Assembly (NCBI GenBank): GCA_018827375.1
Contig: JAHJYW010000048.1
Coordinates: forward strand, 62,001 to 126,000
Origin: Alphaproteobacteria bacterium
GTDB taxonomy: Bacteria > Pseudomonadota > Alphaproteobacteria > Caulobacterales > Hyphomonadaceae
Reading direction: 5' to 3'
DNA: 64,000 nucleotides
The translations under genes and the position numbers were made by a program. The first letter of the stretch is position 1. Each line of letters begins with the position of its first letter. Below are positions 17,308-26,506 of this stretch, one piece after another. Below the pieces are notes generated by a model. That model saw only the letters and a list, made by a program, of their open reading frames with translations. It was not told where the DNA came from and searched no databases.

Positions 17308-18330
17308 ATGAACTTTTCATCCGACACGTCCGCCCCGGCTCATCCCAATGTCCTGGCGGCGCTTGCCCGCGTGAACACCGGCAATGAGGCAAGCTATGGC
17401 GGTGACAGCGTGACGGGGCGACTGCGCGGCCTGCTGGCGGAGGTGTTCGAGACAGAGGATTTCGATTTCTGGATGACCGCGTCGGGCACGGCCTCCAATG
17501 CGCTGGCCCTGTCATGCTTCTGCCCGCCGACCGGCGCTGTGCTCTGCCATGCCGGGGCGCATATCGCCGTCGACGAGCGTGGCGCGCCGGAATTCTTTTC
17601 CGGCGGCGGCAAGCTGCAGCTGCTTGGCGGACCAGACGGGAAGATCGCGGCAGACGGGCTCGAGGCCGCGCTGGCGCGGATCAATCATGATTTCGTGCAC
17701 GAGACGCCGGCGCATGTCCTGTCGCTGACCAATCTGACCGAGAACGGCACGGCCTATTCGGTCGCCGAAGTCGCCAGCCATGCGGCCAAGGCGCATGCGG
17801 CGGACCTCGTGGTGCATCTGGATGGTGCCCGCTTTGGCAATGCACTGGTGGCGACCGGGGCGAGTCCGGCGGAGATGAGCTGGAAAGCGGGCGTCGATGT
17901 GCTGACCTTCGGCCTGACCAAGACCGGCGCGATGGGCTGCGAGATCATCATGCTGTTCGGCAAGGCGCGTGAGAAGGCGGGCGAGCTGAAGGCGCGGGCC
18001 AAGCGTTCCGGCCATATGCCGCCAAAGATGCGTTACCTGGCAGCGCAGGCCGAGGCGATGCTGGATGGCGACCTCTGGCTGGACCTGGCGGCCCGGGCCA
18101 ACAAAGCGGCGCTGAAACTGGCGGCGACCCTGATGGCGCAGCCGGGGGTGCATCTGGTCACCAAGCCGGGCGGCAATGAAGTGTTTGCGCGCCTGCCAGA
18201 AGGGCTGGCCGAACGGCTGATGGCCGCGGGAGCGGTCTTCTATCCCTGGCCGGATGGCAGCCACCGGTTTGTCTGCTCATGGGCCACGCAGGATGACGAA
18301 ATCAGCGCGGTCGCAACCGCAATGGGCTGA
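17308..18330 (+). CDS. ltaE: Low-specificity L-threonine aldolase
   Basis: A 340-residue fold-type I PLP enzyme that cleaves threonine or allo-threonine to glycine and acetaldehyde. His85 (HAGAHIAVDE) stacks on the cofactor, Asp172 is in HLDGARFGNAL, and Lys205 in FGLTKTGAMG forms the Schiff base. Length is normal. It follows the SDR gene by 6 bp and is convergent with a TetR gene. The operon with a pteridine-reductase-like SDR hints at a glycine or folate one-carbon link, which is inference. Confidence 0.93.
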   Translation: MNFSSDTSAPAHPNVLAALARVNTGNEASYGGDSVTGRLRGLLAEVFETEDFDFWMTASGTASNALALSCFCPPTGAVLCHAGAHIAVDERGAPEFFSGGGKLQLLGGPDGKIAADGLEAALARINHDFVHETPAHVLSLTNLTENGTAYSVAEVASHAAKAHAADLVVHLDGARFGNALVATGASPAEMSWKAGVDVLTFGLTKTGAMGCEIIMLFGKAREKAGELKARAKRSGHMPPKMRYLAAQAEAMLDGDLWLDLAARANKAALKLAATLMAQPGVHLVTKPGGNEVFARLPEGLAERLMAAGAVFYPWPDGSHRFVCSWATQDDEISAVATAMG

Positions 18331-18336
18331 TGCCTC

Positions 18337-18954
18337 TTAGACGGTGAGGGCGGCGCCGAGCCAGGATTGCAGGAAGCCGATAGTGGCTTCTGCATCGATT
18401 GGGGCTTCGGTATCGCCGCTCAGCAGGCCCTGGTGGATCGACATGATCAGCAGCGGCGACATGATGGCCAGGGCGGCGGCGCGAAGGGCACCATTTGATT
18501 GTGGGCATCCGGGTGTACCGCGCAGCTTGCCCATGATCGATGTCAGCGCCGGCTCAAGCATATGCTTGAGGTAGGCCTTGCCAGCGTTCTCGTCGGCAAT
18601 GCCTTCAATCAGGCCGAAGGCGTGGGCGCGGGTGAAGTTGGCGAACCGCATGCCAGCGTCAGCGACACGATAATACTGCTCGACAGCTTCCATCGGGTTT
18701 TCAGCCGGGACGGAAATCGTATTCCAGATCGGCGCGCCGCGCTGGCCGATATTTTCGAGGATTGCCACCACCACGCCGGAGCGGTCATCGAAGTAATGCC
18801 GCAGGGTTGGTTCGGACGCCTCGGCTGCAATAGCGAACTGGCGCAGCGACGGACGGCGCAAGTCTGCATCCAGCGCAAAGTTGGTCAGGGCGTCGACCAA
18901 AGCTGCACGTTTTTCCTTGAAGTCATGATTTCGTGCACCCACCGGACGCGGCAT
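18337..18954 (-). CDS. TetR-like transcriptional regulator
   Basis: About 205 residues with a TetR-type N-terminal HTH (SLRQFAIAAEASEPTLRHYF, near residues 38-57) and an all-helical ligand domain. The ATG at 18954 begins MPRPVGARNHDF, a normal TetR start, and is preferred over a longer reading from 19014. No divergent gene is close, so the target is unclear. The stop is 6 bp from the convergent ltaE stop. Confidence 0.82.
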   Translation of the reverse strand: MPRPVGARNHDFKEKRAALVDALTNFALDADLRRPSLRQFAIAAEASEPTLRHYFDDRSGVVVAILENIGQRGAPIWNTISVPAENPMEAVEQYYRVADAGMRFANFTRAHAFGLIEGIADENAGKAYLKHMLEPALTSIMGKLRGTPGCPQSNGALRAAALAIMSPLLIMSIHQGLLSGDTEAPIDAEATIGFLQSWLGAALTV

Positions 18955-19061
18955 TAGCAATTCCTCGAAGACCCAAGGTGTACTTCTCGCAAATAAGAAG
19001 CATTCGCAGCGCATTCATACGGGATTTAATCTTAGGCGCAACCTACAATATTTATTGCAGG

Positions 19062-20453
19062 TTAGCCATTACTCCAGAGTCGTTTCCACCACGATTTTTT
19101 ATTATCGCGCTTCTCGATATCTATGCCCCTGAGAGCAGCAGCTGAATAACCCCCGTCTTTCATTTTAGTCCGGATGTCATTCACATCCCATCCGGTAAGT
19201 TTTGCCAAGGCCACCGCTTCGGCATCCCATCGTTCTACCAGTGAACTGGCGTATTCACTGGCAGCATTGCACGATGTATAATCGCCGCGCCACGGATGGC
19301 GCAAGACATATCGTCCCTGATAGTTCTCCCGGTCGCCTGTAATTTCGAAGGTCAGGTCCTCCGGAAAGGTTTTCGCGTCATAACGTAGATGCAGCCTCGT
19401 CACGAAGACATCGACGGGCTCGGGCCCAAAGCCGCCGCGCGGGGTGGGACCGTCAGCCACGTCATCGAGCCACATCACGCCAAGTTCACGCAACTCGGAC
19501 TGGCTGAGCGGTTCGGCCGCACAGGGGTCGCACCATGACATGTCCCAAGCGTATTCCATGAATACGGCCTTGCCGTTCTCCCTCTCAACCTGATGAGAGA
19601 ACATGGCTTTATAGAAGTCGGCGAATTCGTCCTTAACATAGATTGGCACATCCATGTCTGAGGGCAATTTTACCGTCCGATAGTTGCTGGTCTCGACGCG
19701 GCCCTTGCTTGTGAGGGCGAAGACGAAGAGTTCCTGCTTGCCCTCCGCATTGACCGTGCCAAGCCGGATCGGGAGCATGAAGTCCTCGTCCTCATAGGCG
19801 ACCTGGATGGGGCGCAGCATGGAAGAGCCGTCATGGCGTTCGAGGCTGACCTTTGCGACGAAGAATTTCATGCCGCGCTTGAGATAGGCACCGACGGTTT
19901 CCTCTGCGCCGTCGGGAATGTTGTAGCCATTCTGGTTCAGCCATTTGATCAGGCCGTCGGATTCCTCGGCCGAGAGGATAAGGATGTCATATTCGCCGAC
20001 TTCGTATTCAGCTTCGATCGTGACGCCGAGATCGGCCATGTCATCGGCTGCGCCGACCATGGGCGGGGCAGGCATCGCCGCCGTTTCCTGCATCATGCGA
20101 TAGCGCCTGTCGGCCTCGCACGGGTTCTCGTCGTAATACTCGACGAGGCGGGGAGCGGTGTAGGCGTCGATGTGCTCGATGAGGGCCGGGTTGGCGACAT
20201 TGATCTGCTCGCGTTCCGGCACGGCGACGACCGGGACGACCATGGCAAATTCCGAGACGTCGCCGCGGAAGTCGGACGCCATGGTGATGACCGTGCGCTC
20301 GCCATCGCGGGCGAGGACGACCTTGGAGGCGTCATTGAAGAGGTCGGTGTCGGCCTTGGCGACATAGAAGCCGCAAAAGGCACTGGCGGGCGCGGCAAAA
20401 GCCAGGCCGGCGAGCGGCAGCGCGAGGCTGGCGATCAGGTGCTTCAAGTTCAT
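19062..20453 (-). CDS. DUF2330 domain-containing exported protein
   Basis: A 463-residue protein with a Sec signal peptide (ends PASAF, then CGFYV). The mature part begins with the DUF2330 hallmarks CGFYVAKADTDLFN, VVLARDGERT and FAMVVPVV, and includes a WCDPCAAEPLS segment with a CxxC near residue 340. The family is uncharacterised and extracytoplasmic. The ATG at 20453 has AGGAG upstream and overlaps the stop of the RnfD-like gene by 4 bp, so the two proteins are translated as a pair. The CxxC and the electron-transport-like partner suggest a redox role, which is inference. Confidence 0.85.
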   Translation of the reverse strand: MNLKHLIASLALPLAGLAFAAPASAFCGFYVAKADTDLFNDASKVVLARDGERTVITMASDFRGDVSEFAMVVPVVAVPEREQINVANPALIEHIDAYTAPRLVEYYDENPCEADRRYRMMQETAAMPAPPMVGAADDMADLGVTIEAEYEVGEYDILILSAEESDGLIKWLNQNGYNIPDGAEETVGAYLKRGMKFFVAKVSLERHDGSSMLRPIQVAYEDEDFMLPIRLGTVNAEGKQELFVFALTSKGRVETSNYRTVKLPSDMDVPIYVKDEFADFYKAMFSHQVERENGKAVFMEYAWDMSWCDPCAAEPLSQSELRELGVMWLDDVADGPTPRGGFGPEPVDVFVTRLHLRYDAKTFPEDLTFEITGDRENYQGRYVLRHPWRGDYTSCNAASEYASSLVERWDAEAVALAKLTGWDVNDIRTKMKDGGYSAAALRGIDIEKRDNKKSWWKRLWSNG

Positions 20454-21379
20454 GGTCTTGGTGTCTCCTTTGTCCCCCAAGGACGTATCGATACAGGTGT
20501 GAAAATGAACCGGCGCCCTTCGAGCGCGGGCATGCCGCGCGGCCATTCGAACCGGCGGGCAGGCAGGGCACGGTCGAGCAGCGGCGTTAGCAGGCCGAGC
20601 GCCGCGAGAGCCATCAAGGGCGCGCCGCGCTGGTTCGGGCCGATGATGAACCAGGCTGCAAGGCTGGCGACTGCCATGGCGAAAAGCACGCGGCCCATGC
20701 GGCTGTCAGGCGTCGAGCGCGGGTCTGTGATCATGAAGAAGGCGAAGATGAGCAGCGAGCCGGACGAGAGCTGGTGCAGCGGGATCGCCATGGGATCGCC
20801 AAGCCATACGGCGCGCGCAAACAGGATGGCGGCGAAGGTGAAAAGAAAGCCGAGGGCGATGTCGAGCCGTTTGGCGCTGGAGAGGGTGAGCGCGGCGAGG
20901 GCGAGGGCATAGCCGGCAATCAGCGGCATCTGGCCCCATTGGCCGGGTGACACCCAGGCATCGCGCCCTAGCAGGAGCATCATGGCGACAATGCCGATGC
21001 AGCCCGGATTGAACACATGCTTGCCCTTGATGCGCACAAGGAATTTCAGCGCGATGCCGGTGAAGGCTGCCGCGAACCAGATCCATGGCGCGGCGGCGCG
21101 CAGCAGGATGGTGACGCCGAGTGTGGTTATCAGGGCCGATTTGACTTCGAAGCCGTGAAACAGGGGGCGGCTTGCGCGCAGGTTGATGATCGCTGTGCCG
21201 AGCGTCTGGGCGAGCATCGCACCTGAAGCCGCAAACAGAAGGGCGGAAGGTTCAGCACCAAAGCTGCTGGTGCTGTAGGAAAACATGAACAGGCCCGACA
21301 GGGCGAGGATTTGCCAATGGCGAGGGTCCGCATCTATCGTGCGGAAGAGCGCGAGAGGAAGGCGAGCCGCTGCGTCCAT
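20450..21379 (-). CDS. RnfD/NqrB-like integral membrane protein
   Basis: A 309-residue protein of the NQR2/RnfD/RnfE family with about ten membrane segments. The family landmarks HVFNPGCIGIVAM, GQWGQ and SGSLLIFAFFMITDPR are present. No SGAT-type motif for covalent FMN attachment to Thr is visible, and no other rnf or nqr genes are nearby, so this is an orphan relative. The ATG at 21379 was chosen; GTG at 21397 or TTG at 21400 would add up to seven residues. It is the first gene of a pair with the DUF2330 protein. Confidence 0.8.
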   Translation of the reverse strand: MDAAARLPLALFRTIDADPRHWQILALSGLFMFSYSTSSFGAEPSALLFAASGAMLAQTLGTAIINLRASRPLFHGFEVKSALITTLGVTILLRAAAPWIWFAAAFTGIALKFLVRIKGKHVFNPGCIGIVAMMLLLGRDAWVSPGQWGQMPLIAGYALALAALTLSSAKRLDIALGFLFTFAAILFARAVWLGDPMAIPLHQLSSGSLLIFAFFMITDPRSTPDSRMGRVLFAMAVASLAAWFIIGPNQRGAPLMALAALGLLTPLLDRALPARRFEWPRGMPALEGRRFIFTPVSIRPWGTKETPRP

Positions 21380-21510
21380 TCGACTCACATCATACACCAA
21401 ATGCGCTCAGATTACGGCGGGTTCATGAAAGCTTCGCGGGGTTTGGCCTGTAAAGTCTGGACCCATGGGCCGGATCACGGCAAGTAAAGGCAACTGGAGG
21501 GGTATCGACC

Positions 21511-22170
21511 ATGAAAACGATTCTTCGTGCGGGCCTGATCGGCGCGCTTCTCGCTACGTCCACGCTCGCGGGCTGTGCATCGACCTATTATGGCGCGATG
21601 GAAAAGATCGGCTACGAGAAGCGCGATCTCCTCGTGCAGCGCGTCTCTGAAACCGCGCGCAGCCAGGAAGCGGCCAAGACAGAATTTGCCAATGCGCTGG
21701 AGGCTTTTCGCGCGGTTGTTTATGTCGAGCCGGGCGCGCTTGAAAGCAGCTATGACAGCCTGTCGAAATCCTATGACCGCTCGGTCGGCAAGGCGGATAA
21801 AGTGCGCTCGCGGATCAAGGACGTGAAGTCGGTGGCGCGGGACCTGTTCAAGGAATGGAATGGCGAGCTGACGGAATATTCGGATCCGGGCCTGCGTATG
21901 AAGGCTGCGCAGCAACTGGCCGAAACCGAAGCGCGCTATGATGCGCTGGTGATGAAGATGGACGCGGCGGCGGCCTCCATGGACCCTGTGCTCGTGATGT
22001 TCCACGACCGGGTTCTGTACCTGAAGCATAACCTGAATGCGCGGGCGATTGCGGCGCTGGAGCCGGAGACGGCGGGCCTGGAATCGAATGTCGTGAGCCT
22101 GATTGCCGACATGGAGCGGTCCATTGCGGACGCCGACGCGTTTATCGCGGAGATGCGCCCCGGCGTGTGA
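21511..22170 (+). CDS. DUF2959 lipoprotein
   Basis: A 219-residue predicted lipoprotein: the signal peptide ends in a lipobox, LAGC, with acylated Cys22. The mature part is almost wholly helical and coiled-coil-like (LLVQRVSETARSQEAAKTEF and so on), as in DUF2959 proteins. The function is unknown and the location is periplasmic, membrane-anchored. The ATG at 21511 follows GGAGG about 13 nt upstream. The next gene starts 10 bp after its stop on the same strand. Confidence 0.85.
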   Translation: MKTILRAGLIGALLATSTLAGCASTYYGAMEKIGYEKRDLLVQRVSETARSQEAAKTEFANALEAFRAVVYVEPGALESSYDSLSKSYDRSVGKADKVRSRIKDVKSVARDLFKEWNGELTEYSDPGLRMKAAQQLAETEARYDALVMKMDAAAASMDPVLVMFHDRVLYLKHNLNARAIAALEPETAGLESNVVSLIADMERSIADADAFIAEMRPGV

Positions 22171-22180
22171 GCCTTGCGGG

Positions 22181-22636
22181 ATGGATATTCGGCCTGGTGA
22201 TTTCGAGGATGCGCGGGTGCTGGACCTGCTGCGGGTGCACCTTGCGGGCATGCATGCCAACTCGCCCGCCGGCAATGTGTTCGCGCTGGACCTGACGGGC
22301 CTCAAGGCGCCTGAGATCAGTTTTTACACCGCGTGGGATGACTCGGCGCTGCTGGGCATGGGCGCCCTGAAGGCGCTGGGCGACGGCGCGGGTGAAATCA
22401 AGTCGATGCGGACCTATGAGGCGCACCTGCGCAAGGGCGTCGCGGCGCAGCTGTTGGAGCACATTATCGGCGCGGCGCAGGGGAGGGGCTATACCCGCCT
22501 GTGCCTCGAGACCGGGAGCGGCGCGGCGTTTGATCCAGCGCTGACGCTGTATCGCCGCTATGGCTTCGTTGAGGGCGAGGCATTTGGGGACTATGAGAAG
22601 AGCGCATTCAACCAGTTCTTCCACCTCGACCTTTAA
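22181..22636 (+). CDS. GNAT-family N-acetyltransferase
   Basis: A 151-residue GNAT enzyme using acetyl-CoA. The core runs from DSALLGMGALK (beta-4) through IKSMRTYEAHLRKGVAAQLL, where RKGVAAQL is the pyrophosphate-binding motif A, to LYRRYGFVE in motif B. The substrate is unknown. The ATG at 22181 lies 10 bp after the lipoprotein stop and the next gene follows by 9 bp, consistent with one operon. Confidence 0.88.
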   Translation: MDIRPGDFEDARVLDLLRVHLAGMHANSPAGNVFALDLTGLKAPEISFYTAWDDSALLGMGALKALGDGAGEIKSMRTYEAHLRKGVAAQLLEHIIGAAQGRGYTRLCLETGSGAAFDPALTLYRRYGFVEGEAFGDYEKSAFNQFFHLDL

Positions 22637-23602
<966 letters not shown>

Positions 23603-23610
23603 ACAGGTTC

Positions 23611-23651
23611 GCACCGTGGCGATTGCGCGTGGACGTAGACCGCCACGGTGC
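23611..23651 (+). terminator. Hairpin after pip
   Basis: GCACCGTGGCG (23611-23621) pairs perfectly with CGCCACGGTGC (23641-23651) around a 19-nt loop. No T run follows, so it may stabilise the 3' end rather than terminate by itself. Confidence 0.5.
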
Positions 23652-23746
23652 ATCAAGCGTTCAGCCGGGGGATGGCCGTTCGCAAGGGTTGGCCTTATGC
23701 CGGGGCCCGCGATGCGCGGATCACCTGCTTTCACAGGTTCAGGTTA

Positions 23747-24199
23747 TCATCGATCATTTTGCGGCGTGAACAGATCGGGGTCTTTGGCCCTGGCAGCCTG
23801 CACAACATCAATGGCCAAAGGGAGCGGCGCCGTCAGTGTAAAGCAGGTTCCCGACGTGCAATCCATGACCAGTTCGCCATCGATCTGATGGGTCATCATT
23901 TTCATCAGTTCAGTGCCAAAACCGATGTGACCGGAGTCTGTCACTGTCAGCCCAACGCCATCATCTTTGACAACAAGAATTATGTCATCGGCTGTGAGTT
24001 CGACGCTCACGGAAATCTTGCCGCGCCTGTCCGCCGGGAAGGCATGGCGCAGCGCATGGTCAATCATTACGCCGGAGCGATGCAGTGTCTGACCAATTTC
24101 AAGCGTCACGCGCTCGACGGCTGCAGTTACCAGTGCGTATTCTCCAAGCGGAAGGCTTGCGAGCAGGCGATTGCCTGGTTGGGAGTCATTCCTGAACAT
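23747..24199 (-). pseudogene. Chimeric remnant: Crp/Fnr N-terminus joined to a histidine-kinase ATPase C-terminus
   Basis: A 150-residue ORF starts like a Crp/Fnr regulator (SQPGNRLLASLPLGEYALV, then LEIGQTLHRSG). At about residue 50 it becomes the second half of an HWE/HisKA_2-type ATPase domain: DHALRHAFPADRRGKISV, the G1-box KDDGVGL, the G2-like GFGTELMKM and a final TCFTLTAPL strand. The N-box Glu and Asn are replaced (IDHALRHAF), so ATP binding is doubtful, and no dimerisation/His domain or DNA-binding domain remains. The frame is open with GGAG before the ATG at 24199, so a product may be made. A (GAGCGC)n microsatellite lies just upstream. It could also be a working ATPase-only protein. 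Confidence 0.6.
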
Positions 24200-24221
24200 G
24201 TCGGCTCCAGCTGACAGGCGG

Positions 24222-24243
24222 GAGCGCGAGCGCGAGCGCGAGC
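24222..24243. repeat. GAGCGC hexanucleotide microsatellite
   Basis: Nearly four copies of GAGCGC lie 23 bp upstream of the chimeric ORF's start. They would encode Arg-Ser repeats only if a TTG at 24256 were used. Confidence 0.85.
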
Positions 24244-24369
24244 ATCTCTCAGTCAACTGAACGCCTTCAGAGGGCAGCCGATAAGTACCTAATGCACGAA
24301 ACAGCCAATGATGGGCAAAATAAATATATCAAGCTTACCCGCTTTGGTTGCGTGCGCGGGTGTAAATAT

Positions 24370-24755
24370 GACCAGACGGCCTGTAAGCCGGGTTCTGTTC
24401 CCCGCGCCCTCTCGGGACATCGGTTCGGCAACCATTCCTCTGCGACACGCCTCACAGCCTGCCTCTCGCGACACACCCGGGGCGCGGGCTGAAGACATCC
24501 CATATGCGCCCCCTACTTGGTCTTGCTCCAGGCGGGGTTTACCTTGCCAGTCCTGTTACCAGGCCCGCGGTGGGCTCTTACCCCACCCTTTCACCCTTAC
24601 CTGCCACCGAAGCGGCAGGCGGTCTGCTCTCTGTGGCACTTTCCCTCGGCTCGCGCCGGGCGGAAGTTATCCGCCGCCTTGTCTCCCTGGAGCCCGGACT
24701 TTCCTCCAATGGCAGGTTACCCCACCACCAGCGGCTGCCCGGCCGTCTGGTCATT
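24370..24755 (-). ncRNA. rnpB: RNase P RNA (class A)
   Basis: This is the catalytic RNA that trims 5' leaders of tRNA precursors. On the minus strand it opens with the P1 strand GACCAGACGGCCGG and the conserved GGTAACCTGCCATTGGAGG. It then carries GAAAGTCCGGGCTCC and the universal ACAGAGCAG-type segment. It closes with ACAGAACCCGGCTTACAGGC and the matching P1 strand GGCCGTCTGGTC. About 385 nt is normal for an alphaproteobacterium. ORFs drawn across it are spurious. Confidence 0.97.
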
Positions 24756-24761
24756 CGGGGG

Positions 24762-24789
24762 CATATAGCGCACACTGAAGCTGGCACAA
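24762..24789 (-). promoter_or_regulatory. rnpB promoter
   Basis: Reading the minus strand, TTGTGC (24784-24789), a 16-bp spacer and TATATG (24762-24767) predict transcription from about 24755, exactly at the P1 helix of the RNase P RNA. Confidence 0.6.
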
Positions 24790-24817
24790 AGCCTGATCGA
24801 TTCCTCCCGGAGGCCTA

Positions 24818-25747
24818 ATGCGGAAGCTGATAGAAAAATTGCCCGTGCCGGAGGCGGTCAAGCACTGGCTGCTGATGCCATTGTGGTGCGCCCTGGTGCG
24901 CCTGTCGAAGCCCGAAATCCGCATTGTGACCGGCGGTATCAGCTTCTACGCCCTGTTTTCGATCTTCCCGCTGATCTACCTGACGGTGACCTTGCTTTTC
25001 ACGCTGCTGCCTGCCGATCTCAGCCGGCAATTGTCCGACACGATTGACCAGGTGCTGGTCTCGGCCGTCGCGCCGTTGTCCAAGGCCGACCTCGACACGA
25101 TCCGCAGCATGACCGCGCGGACGCTGACCCTGCAGGCGCTGGGGGCGATCATTGTCGTGTTCTATACGGCGAGTTCGGGGGCGAAGGCCGCGATCACGGG
25201 TATCCGCATGGTGACCGGCAGCGAGCGGGCGAGCAAGATCATCCGCTTCCAGGGCGTGTCGATCCTGATGACGGCGCTTCTGATCCTGTCAGTCTGGATC
25301 CTTGGCGCGCTGCAGCTGATGGCCTCGTTCATCACCGAGAATGAAGGCTATATCGCATTCGACCTCGCGCAGGGCCTGTCGGACATTGCCTCGCGCCTAT
25401 GGCTGGGCAAAGGCATCGCCTGCTTTGCGATTTTCTACATGATCATCGCGCTGTCGCTGCATGGGCGGATCAAGGGTAACCGGGCGAAGGCAGCTGGCGC
25501 GGCGGCCGGATCACTGGCCTGGCTGGGGGCGACGTGGGCGTTTCACATCTACCTGAAATTCTCCGCGCTGGACTCCTTCTACGGGGCGCTGGCCTCGGTC
25601 ATCCTTGGCTTCATCTGGCTGTCATTCTCGGTGTCGGCGCTGCTATTGGGCGCTGCGCTGGCCGTTGAGTGGGCGAGCCGGTTGCCGCGCGAAGGCCTGA
25701 TTTCCGAGGAAGATGAGGCCGGTCAGGACGGGGCGATCACCATCTGA
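24818..25747 (+). CDS. YihY/BrkB-family inner-membrane protein
   Basis: A 309-residue protein of the YihY/virulence-factor BrkB family with about six membrane segments. Landmarks are GGISFYALFSIFPL, the ASSGAKAAITGI region and GSLAWLGATWAFHIYLKF followed by FYGALASVILGFIWLSFS. The molecular role is not settled. The ATG at 24818 follows GGAGG 10 bp upstream. The gene lies divergent from rnpB and may share its control region. Confidence 0.9.
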   Translation: MRKLIEKLPVPEAVKHWLLMPLWCALVRLSKPEIRIVTGGISFYALFSIFPLIYLTVTLLFTLLPADLSRQLSDTIDQVLVSAVAPLSKADLDTIRSMTARTLTLQALGAIIVVFYTASSGAKAAITGIRMVTGSERASKIIRFQGVSILMTALLILSVWILGALQLMASFITENEGYIAFDLAQGLSDIASRLWLGKGIACFAIFYMIIALSLHGRIKGNRAKAAGAAAGSLAWLGATWAFHIYLKFSALDSFYGALASVILGFIWLSFSVSALLLGAALAVEWASRLPREGLISEEDEAGQDGAITI

Positions 25748-25756
25748 CCATAACAG

Positions 25757-26506
25757 TCAAACGGCACCTGTGCACAGCCCGTAGACTAGCGCCACACGTT
25801 CCTGCGTTACCGGATCGGCGGCGCCGGTAATCTGGTCTGGCACATAGCGGCGCTGGAAGGCGCTGATGACGAGACGAGTCGTCTCATCAAAATGGCCAGT
25901 CTCTTCCAGTCCATAACCGATGGCGCCGAGCATGTTCTGAAGGTCGTTGACGGCCGGGCCGCTGTCGCCGGGCATTAGCGAGGACTCATCGAGGCTGATT
26001 ATGCCGGAGGATGGCCAAAGGCCGATGCCTGCCGCCGCAAGGCGCGCCCAGGGAAAATGCTCGCCGGGATCGGTCTTGCGGGCCGGGGCGATGTCGGAAT
26101 GCGCGACAATGCGGCTGGCCGGAATGGTGTGGCGTGACAGGATGCCGGTGCAGAGCGCGATAAGGGCCTCGATCTGCGAGTCCGGATAGGGCGGCAGGGT
26201 GCCGTCGGTCAGCGGGACATCATGGCCGCCATTGACGATCTCGATGCCCACGGAACGGGAGTTGAGATCCGTGTCGCCTTGCCAGATGGAGACGCCGGCG
26301 TGCCATGCGCGTTGGTCTTCGGATACAAGCTGTGTGATACGGCCATCTTCCCAGACCATGTAATGGGCCGAGACTTCGGCAGCAGTATCGCACATGCGGG
26401 TGAGGGCTGCTTCGCCCGTTTCCATGCCGGTATAGTGCAGGACCAGCATGTCGACCGGTTGCTTGCGGTCGTTGAAATTGGGGCTGGCGACCTGTTCTAC
26501 CTGCAT
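25757..26506 (-). CDS. N-acetylmuramoyl-L-alanine amidase (AmpD/AmiD-like) with peptidoglycan-binding domain
   Basis: A 249-residue amidase that cuts the lactoyl-peptide bond of muropeptides. Residues about 15-165 form the amidase_2 zinc domain: His24 in VLHYTG, GIEIVNGG, HSDIAPARKTDPGEHFPW with the second His and Asp. Residues about 175-245 are a PG_binding_1 domain (GDSGPAVNDLQNMLGAIGYG). No signal peptide is evident, so it may recycle muropeptides in the cytosol. Its start overlaps the stop of the EamA transporter gene (TGATG), indicating coupling. Confidence 0.9.
   Translation of the reverse strand: MQVEQVASPNFNDRKQPVDMLVLHYTGMETGEAALTRMCDTAAEVSAHYMVWEDGRITQLVSEDQRAWHAGVSIWQGDTDLNSRSVGIEIVNGGHDVPLTDGTLPPYPDSQIEALIALCTGILSRHTIPASRIVAHSDIAPARKTDPGEHFPWARLAAAGIGLWPSSGIISLDESSLMPGDSGPAVNDLQNMLGAIGYGLEETGHFDETTRLVISAFQRRYVPDQITGAADPVTQERVALVYGLCTGAV

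Noticed and set aside
24200-24256. TTG start with Arg-Ser repeats for the Crp/kinase chimera
   Set aside because: The repeats come from a GAGCGC microsatellite. The ATG at 24199 has a better ribosome-binding site and matches the Crp N-terminus.
24289-24818. Several short ORFs on both strands
   Set aside because: They fall inside or beside the RNase P RNA, whose conserved segments explain the region.
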